A stretch of 39,345 nucleotides of DNA from positions 1-39,345 of IMG/VR virus record IMGVR_UViG_3300042479_000206; one strand, given 5' to 3'. Positions 24,682 through 33,600 of this stretch are shown here, in pieces. The notes under the pieces are model-generated. The model worked only from the letters and a program-made list of their open reading frames with translations. It did not search any database and was not told the DNA's origin. Position 1 is the first letter of the stretch. Each line of letters opens with the position of its first letter. A program made the position numbers and the translations under genes. The DNA is from a virus.

Positions 24682-27600
24682 TTAACTCATATTTTTTCCA
24701 ACTACAAATCCGTAATATGTTGTACCATTATTAAATGTAAAGAATGATAATACATCCGTACCGATTGATGTTAATATTGGTGCACTTCCATTAACCCAAT
24801 CTACACTAGCAGGCCATGTTATAGAATATCCTCCGGCATTAACCATTGTAAATGTAAATCCAAATGCGTTTGATGATGGAGGATTTGTAAACAATATTGC
24901 CGATGTACCAGTAAATTGTCTTCTAAAGTTATTTGCAAGGGAAAGGTCTATTGTTGTATTTGTACCAGGTCCCAAATCCAAATATGTTTCTCTAAATGTT
25001 GTAGAAGTTATATGAGTAGAAGATACTATATTTCCAGTTATAGATAAACTAGTACCATCAAATGTCAAATTACTTTCTACATTAGCTTGAACAGGAACAT
25101 CCTGATATGTAAGTAACCCATTATTAGTTGTACCATTTAAACTAAATCCATTTGTACCAGAAGTTCCAGACGTAAAGTTTGGAGGAGTTGTACCTGATGT
25201 ACCAGACGTACCTGTTTGCCCAGATGTACCACCACTTCCAGCCGTACCAGATGTAAAGTTTGGTGGAGTTGTACCTGATGTACCAGACGTACCAGTTTCA
25301 CCGGATGTTCCACCACTTCCAGATGTTCCAGAAGTAAAGTTTGGTGGAGTTGTACCAGAAGTTCCAGATGTACCAGTTTGACCAGATGTACCACCACTTC
25401 CAGATGTTCCAGAAGTAAAGTTTGGAGGAGTTGTTCCAGAAGTTCCCGATGTACCGGCTTGTCCAGTTGAACCAATTCCACCTGATGTTCCTGAAGTACC
25501 ACTACTACCAAAGAATGTGCCATTTAAACCAGAAGTACCAGATGAACCTCCACTACCTGAAGTTCCGGATGAACCCGCCGTTCCTGCAGTTCCAGTTGAA
25601 CCAGAAGTTCCAGAAGTTCCAGACGTACCAGAAATTCCAGAAGAACCAAAGAAAGTTCCATCAAATCCAGAAGTTCCAGAAGTTGCGGATGTACCAGACG
25701 AACCAGATGTACCAGCCGTTCCAGTAGAACCACTACTACCAGCCGTTCCAGTAGAACCAGATGTTCCACTACTTCCAAAGAAAGTTCCATCAAATCCAGA
25801 AGTTCCAGATGTACCACTCGTTCCAGATGAACCAGATGTACCAGCCGTTCCAGTAGAACCAGAACTTCCAGATGAACCAGATGTTCCACTACTACCAAAG
25901 AAAGTTCCATCAAATCCAGAAGTTCCTGCTGTTCCAGAAGAACCATTCGAACCACTTTCTCCGCTTGTACCAGAAGTTCCAGCCGTACCACTCTCTCCAC
26001 TAGTACCACTACTTCCAAAAAATGTACCATCGAATCCAGAAGTTCCACTTGAACCAGATGTTCCACTTGTACCAGCACTACCATCAGTACCAGCTCCACT
26101 TGTACCACTACTTCCGCTTGAACCACTACTTCCAAAGAATGTACCATCTAAACCAGAAGTACCAGATGAGCCACTTGAACCAGAAGTTCCAGATGTTCCA
26201 GAACCAGAAGTACCACTACTACCACTTGAACCACTACTACCAAAGAAAGTTCCATCAAATCCAGAAGTTCCAGATGAACCGCTCGTTCCAGATGTACCAC
26301 TACTTCCACTTGTTCCACTACTTCCACTTGTACCAGCTGTACCATTAGTTCCACTACTACCAAAGAAAGTTCCATCTAATCCAGAAGTACCACTTTCACC
26401 AGAAGTTCCCGATGTACCAGCAGTACCAGTTGAGCCATCAGTTCCCGATGTACCATTAGTTCCATTAGTTCCAGAAGTTCCATTTGAACCACTACTTCCA
26501 AAGAATGTACCATCTAAACCAGACGTACCACTACTTCCAGAAGAACCTCCACTACCAGAAGAGCCCGATGTACCAGAAGTTCCAGAAGTTCCAGATGTTC
26601 CATCAGAACCCGTTGTTCCAGATGTTCCACTACTTCCAAAGAAAGTTCCATCTATACCAGAAGTACCAGAAGTTCCGCTTGTACCAGAAGTACCAGATGT
26701 TGCACTTGTCCCAGAAGTTCCAGATGAGCCAGAAGAACCAAAGAAAGTTCCATCTAATCCAGACGTCCCAGAAGTTCCACTTGTACCACTTGTACCACTA
26801 CTACCAGAAGTTCCTGAAGTACCATCAGTTCCAGATGTTCCAGAAGTTCCATCTATACCAGACGTACCAGATGAACCAGTTGTTCCTGATGTTCCCGATG
26901 TACCATCCGTTCCAGTTGAACCAGATGTACCGCTTGAACCAGATGTACCACTGGTGCCACTAGTTCCATCAATACCAGAAGTACCGCTCGTTCCAGATGA
27001 ACCAGTTGTACCCGATGTTCCACTACTTCCCGAAGTTCCACTACTTCCAGATGAACCATCTATTCCCGAAGTTCCAGAAGTACCATCTATTCCTGAAGTT
27101 CCACTACTACCTGATGTTCCACTACTTCCCGATGTACCACTTGTACCAGACGTTCCGCTTGTACCATCTACACCAGAAGTACCCGATGAACCAGATGTTC
27201 CAGAAGTTCCATCTATACCAGAAGTACCAGATGAACCAGTTGTTCCCGATGTACCAGAAGAACCACTACTACCAGAAGTTCCACTACTTCCATTTGAACC
27301 CGATGTACCAGAAGTTCCGCTTGTACCGGATGTTCCAGAAGAACCAGTTGTACCCGATGTTCCACTACTTCCACTACTTCCAGATGAACCACTACTTCCC
27401 GATGTACCACTACTACCACTTGTACCACTACTTCCCGATGTACCACTAGTTCCAGACGAACCAGATGTTCCAGACGAACCATCTTCTCCGCTTGTACCAG
27501 AACTACCACTACTTCCACTCGTTCCAGAAGTTCCGCTTGTACCAGACGTTCCAGCTGAACCAGTTGTTCCCGATGTTCCAGAAGTTCCGGATGTACCACC

Positions 27601-30600
27601 ACTACCACTTGTACCAGATGTTCCCGATGTTCCACTTATACCATTACTACCTGATGTACCGCTTGTTCCAGAAGTTCCAGAAGTTCCGGATGTTCCACTT
27701 ACTCCACTTGTTCCAGATGAACCACCACTTCCACTACTACCAGATGTACCACCAGTACCAGCAGTTGCCGATGAACCTGATGTTCCCGATGTTCCAGAAG
27801 TTCCGGATGAACCACCACTACCACTACTTCCAGAAGAACCACCACTACCAGCTGTTCCAGAAGTACCAGATGAACCTCCACTACCAGATGTTCCAGAAGT
27901 TCCAGATGAACCACCACTACCACTACTTCCACTACTTCCAGAAGAACCACCACTACCACTACTTCCAGAAGAACCACCACTACCAGCTGTTCCAGAAGTA
28001 CCAGATGAACCACTTGTTCCAGATGTTCCTGATGTTCCACCACTACCAGAAGAGCCTGATGTACCAGATGTTCCAGATGTACCAGATGTTCCAGATGTAC
28101 CGCTTGTTCCAGATGTTCCACCACTACCACTACTTCCAGATGAACCAGATGACCCAGATGTTCCAGACGTTCCAGATGTACCTTCAGAACCAGTTGTTCC
28201 GGATGTTCCGCTACTTCCTGAAGTTCCGCTACTTCCAGATGAACCAGATGTTCCACTACTTCCAGACGAACCAGTAGAACCACTAGTTCCACTACTTCCG
28301 CTTGAACCAGATGTTCCGCTTGAACCAGATGTTCCACTACTTCCGCTTGAACCAGATGTTCCGCTTGAACCAGATGTTCCACTGCTACCACTTGTACCAG
28401 ATGTTCCACTTGAACCAGATGTTCCATCTACTCCACTTGTGCCAGATGAACCGCTACTTCCAGATGAACCAGATGTACCATCTACTCCACTTGTACCAGA
28501 AGTTCCCGATGTTCCAGAAGTTCCCGATGAACCAGCAGAACCATCAAAACCAGAAGTACCACCAGTTCCAGAAGAACCCACAGCAGCTGCTATATTTCTT
28601 CTTTCTAATTTTTTTGTTATACTATTCCAAATTACAACATCTTCAGATGAACCAGTTTGTAAACTTTGTAATAATAAACTACCACTAACACCTAAACTAC
28701 CACTAATAGTTAAGTTTGCGTTAATATTACTATCTTTATTTACTTGTAAGAATGATGCCGTATTTACTCCTTCCGCATTTAGAGCGTAAAGAGCGTATGA
28801 TGCGGTAAATGCTAATGAAGCAGTACCCACCAACATTGAAGAAGTTTGTGAACTAAGTAAATCACCAATCCCAGCACCACCACCACCTAATATAGTTACC
28901 AATACTCCATCTGAACCAGATGTTGTAACACTTACACCACTACCAGTAAAATTAATTTTTGCAGTTTGTGATTTTACTAATGAACTTGTATAATAAACAA
29001 ATAAATCAGTTCCCCCACCATCTCCTGCATTTAATGCGTATGATGCTGTTAATGCGTAAGAAGAACTTACTGCACTAAACACTCTCATCGATGATGTTTG
29101 TGAATTTCTTACAAAGTTTTGTAAATCACCTAATGCTGATAATGATGCAGAATCAAACCCAACAACACTTTCAGCTACACCAGCTCTAATTGCGTATGAT
29201 GCGGATAGTACATTCCCAAATACTCTATCACCCGGTATTGTACCATTAATTAATGAACCACCACTTCCAATTACAACGTGTCCAGAAGTTAATCCAGCAA
29301 ATTTAATTTGTATGGTATCATCATTGATTGATATTATTTGACCAGGCAATATTTGGTCTTCAGAACCAGTTGCGTACACCTGAACCATTGGATATCTTAT
29401 ACCTAAATTGTGTACGATAGTTAAATCACTTACACTATTGAATGATACAGTTTCAGTTAATGTTGTTTCAGGCTGAGGTACAAAATATCCTCTATTTTCA
29501 TCAAATCTTAAGATATCATATTCCGCTGATGCAGTTGGTCCTACTCCTTGGAAATTATATGTTCCTAAGAATGAACCAGTAAATAATGGTGCAAATATTA
29601 AATTACTTGCTGTTATTTGATTTGATACTACTAAATTACCATCAATTAAAGATGATGTATTTACTACAAATCCAAAATTTGGAGATATTCTAGCTATGGC
29701 AGAACCAGATTGTAATAGTGATGTTTCAAATGCTAAATTAGCAATATTAATATTTGTTAATCCACTACCATCTCCAATAAACGATGAACCAGATGATATT
29801 ATTACATTTCCTCCGGTTACAAACAATCCACCAGTAACACTTAAGTTACCAGATACAAATGTTCTAGTTCCAATTTGCAATCCTCTATTTGGAGAAATTA
29901 CCGCTTCAAATGAACCAGACTGAATTCTATCAATTTGCAAATCATCCAATGCATCAGGTGGAATGTTAAATAATCCACTACCATCACCATCATATCTTGC
30001 CGCAGTTATTGGTACGTTTACATTTAATTTAGTTGGGTCAATAATTGCTATACCAGACCCAGAGTTAATTTTATTTAATTCTAAGTTTTCAATCGCATCG
30101 GGTGGGATATTGAATAAACCACCACCATCACCAAAATAAATAGATGCGGTAATTGAACCACTAATTGCTACGGATGATGTGAATTGAGATTGATATGAAC
30201 CAGACAATGGTGCAGTTGTTACAATAAATTGTTGTCCATTTGCTACCGATGCTGTTGCAGAACCACTAGCTATTAAAGGTGATGCTGCTGCTTGTACATT
30301 TGTTAATTGAGAACCATCTCCTATAAATGTAAATGCTTTTACACTACCACTTACATCAATACTTCCAGTGAATCTAGAACCAATAGCTGAACCAGTTGCT
30401 GATGTTGTTACTATAAAAGTATTTCCACTCTGAACCGATGCTGTTGCAGAACCACTTGCTATTAAAGGTGCTGCTGCCGCTTGTACATTAGTAATAAATC
30501 TACCATCACCAAATATAAAATCTGATGCGTAGAGTGAACCACTAACACTAATCGAACCAGTAAATTCAGAACCAATTCCAGAACCAGTTGCTCCGGTTGT

Positions 30601-33600
30601 TATTATTAATTTATTTCCACTTTGTACCGATGCTGTTGCTGACCCACTTGCTATTAAAGGTGCTGCTGCAGCTTGTACGTTTGTTATAAATCTGCCATCA
30701 CCAAATAAGAAATCAGTTGCTCTAATACTTCCACTAACTTCAATTGAACCAGTAAATTGAGAACCTAATTGAGAACCAGTTCTATCAGTAATAACTTTAA
30801 ATCCCTCATCAGGTGTTACAGATGCTGTTATCGAACCAGATACAATAAATGATGATAATAATGCATCTTCCGTTAATGCTGAACGAGGTATGTTTCTTAA
30901 AAATGTACCTTCTGCATAAATGAATGATGATGATTCTATAAATAAACCACCACTTGTATCATTTACAAATAAACTACCAGATACAGAAATTGAACCAGTA
31001 AATTTAGATGCTATTGATGCTGTAAATACGCCATTTTCACCTAAAGAAGATGTAAATGGAGAAGTTACAACAAATCCAAAATTAGGTGAAACTGATGCGG
31101 TTACTGAACCTGATTTAATTTCCGTACTAATTAATGCATCTTCGGTTAATGCTGAACGGGGTATTCTTCTAAGAAATGTACCATCAGCGTATAAGAACGA
31201 AGAAGAATTTATAAATAAACCACCACTAATATCATTCACAAATAAACTACCAGATACAGAAATTGAACCAGTAAATTTAGATGCTATTGATGCGGTAAAT
31301 GAACCATCCTCACCAAATGATGATGTGAATGGAGTAATTACAATAAATCCAGTATCAGGTGCAATTGATGCGGTAGCACTACCACTTGCTATTCTAACTG
31401 AATCTTCTGTTATAGCAGAACGAGGTATATCAAATAATCCTCTACCACTACCACTAAACATAGATGCAGTTAAATTACCTTCTATTTTAGTATTACCAAT
31501 AAATTTAATTTCAGCAGGAATAGTTAATTCATTCAATAAATTAATCACCCCACCCATAGAACCATGTAATTGGCAATTATAATACAAAGTATCAGGAGCA
31601 TCTAATGGTGGTGTAAAAATAATTAAACCACTATCATCTCCATTATTAGTTATACCACTATTATATGCATTACCAGTTCCAGTAGAATTTATAGTTTTAA
31701 TCCAAAACGGATGTCCACTTGCATTTACATTAAATGTATAAGTTACACCTTTTACTAAAGTTATTGTTGGATTTGAACCACTTACTAATGCATTACTTAT
31801 ATTATAAGCACTACTTCCATCGTTTGTTACTAAAAATACATTATCTATTAAATAAGAAGGAGTAGGTCTTCCAGACGAAGATACAATAAAACTACCATCA
31901 AATCTAGAGTGAGTATTTACCTCAAATCCTTCGGTTGGTGAAATAGATGCCGTTGCACTTCCACTAAATATTTTTGTTGAATCAATTGCTAAATTGGCAA
32001 GTGTAATATTGTTAAGGAATCTACCATCACCTACAAAGAATGAACCACTTTTTACGGTCACACTTCCACTTACATCAACCGAACCAGTAAATTCAGAACC
32101 ACTTTCGGCAGATTTTACTATGAATCCAAAATTAGGTGATACCGATGCCGTTACCGAACCCGATTTGATTTCAGTTGATATTAATGCATCTTCACTAAGA
32201 GCATTTCTAGGAATATTTCTTAAATAAGTACCTTCACCAAAATACGCAGATGATGAATCTAATATTAAAGAACCAGATGTTGCAGTTACTCTTAAACTTC
32301 CTGTAATTGCAACACTACCAGTAATTCTTGAACCACTAGCTACCGATTCAACAACAAATCCTCTATCAGCTAATGCGGAAGCAGTTACACTTCCACTTGC
32401 AATTCTAAATAATTCTTGAGAAAGTGCAGAAAATGGAATATCGGTTAAACCAGCACCACTACCACTAAATACGGATGCTGATACACCCATTCTAAAGTTA
32501 GAACTACCACTTACTACCAAGCTTCCACTAAATATAGAACCACTAGCAACAGATGTTACTACAAATCCAAAATTAGGAGATACAGATGCAGTTACAGACC
32601 CACTAAATATTTTTGATGTATCTAAATCAGATAGTGCAGCAATTGGTATATCAAATAATTGTCTACCACTACCACTAAATGAACCTGTTCTTAAAAATAC
32701 TGAACCACTTAGGAATAAAGAGCCACTAAATTGTGAACCTCTTTCGGTAGATTCTACTCTAAATCCAAATTGAGGTGTTACGGATGCGGTTACAGACCCA
32801 GATAAAATTCTATTAGTATCTAATGCATCTGGTGCTAATGCTGTTCTTGGGATATCAAATAATCTAGCACCACTTCCAGAGTAAGATGAACCAGAAACTA
32901 ATTCAATACCTCTGCTGCCACTTACAAATATTGAACCCGTAAATTGTGAACCAAATTGTGCTGATTTTACTATAAAACCTTTATCAGGTTCAGCTGATGC
33001 TGTTACACTACCACTAGCTATTTGCGTTGTCTCTAATGGTGGTATTATAATGTTTGTTAATCTACTACCATCACCAACAAATGAACCGCTTATATCGAAT
33101 GCACTCATTGATACAGCCGCTACAGCCGATGCAATTACCGAACCACTTACATCAATTGAACCAGTAAATTCAGAACCAACGGTTGCAGATTCTACTCTAA
33201 ATCCAAATTGGGGTGTTACCGATGCAGTTATACTTCCACTTGCTATTCTAAATGAATCTTCAGTTAATGCAGAACGAGGTATATTAAACAAGCCAGAACC
33301 ATCTCCTTGAAAGAATGAACCACTAAATGAACCAGTAAATTCTCTAGCTCTAACAATTTCGCTAACATTTAAACTACCGGTTATAACAACATCGGGCCCT
33401 CTTTGTAAAATTCCATCAACTATATTGATTATTCCACCCATCAAAGAATGGAATTGGCAATTATAATATAGAGTATTCGGTGTTTCGGATGTTGGTGTGA
33501 ATAAAATTACACCATTATCATCACCATTATTAGTTACACCTGTATTATATACATTTGTAGTTCCAGTAGATGGTATTGTTTTTATATAAAATGGGTGGCC

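Noticed and set aside
14520-28575. CRISPR-like or diversity-generating-retroelement variable repeats
   Set aside because: Repeats are coding, without spacers of constant size; no reverse transcriptase, Cas gene or template repeat was seen in the window.
25517-28789. Plus-strand open frame of over 1,000 codons, also Pro/Val-rich, plus several shorter ones in the same region
   Set aside because: Same artefact, opposite to the giant fibre shaft. Composition follows the sense repeat exactly.
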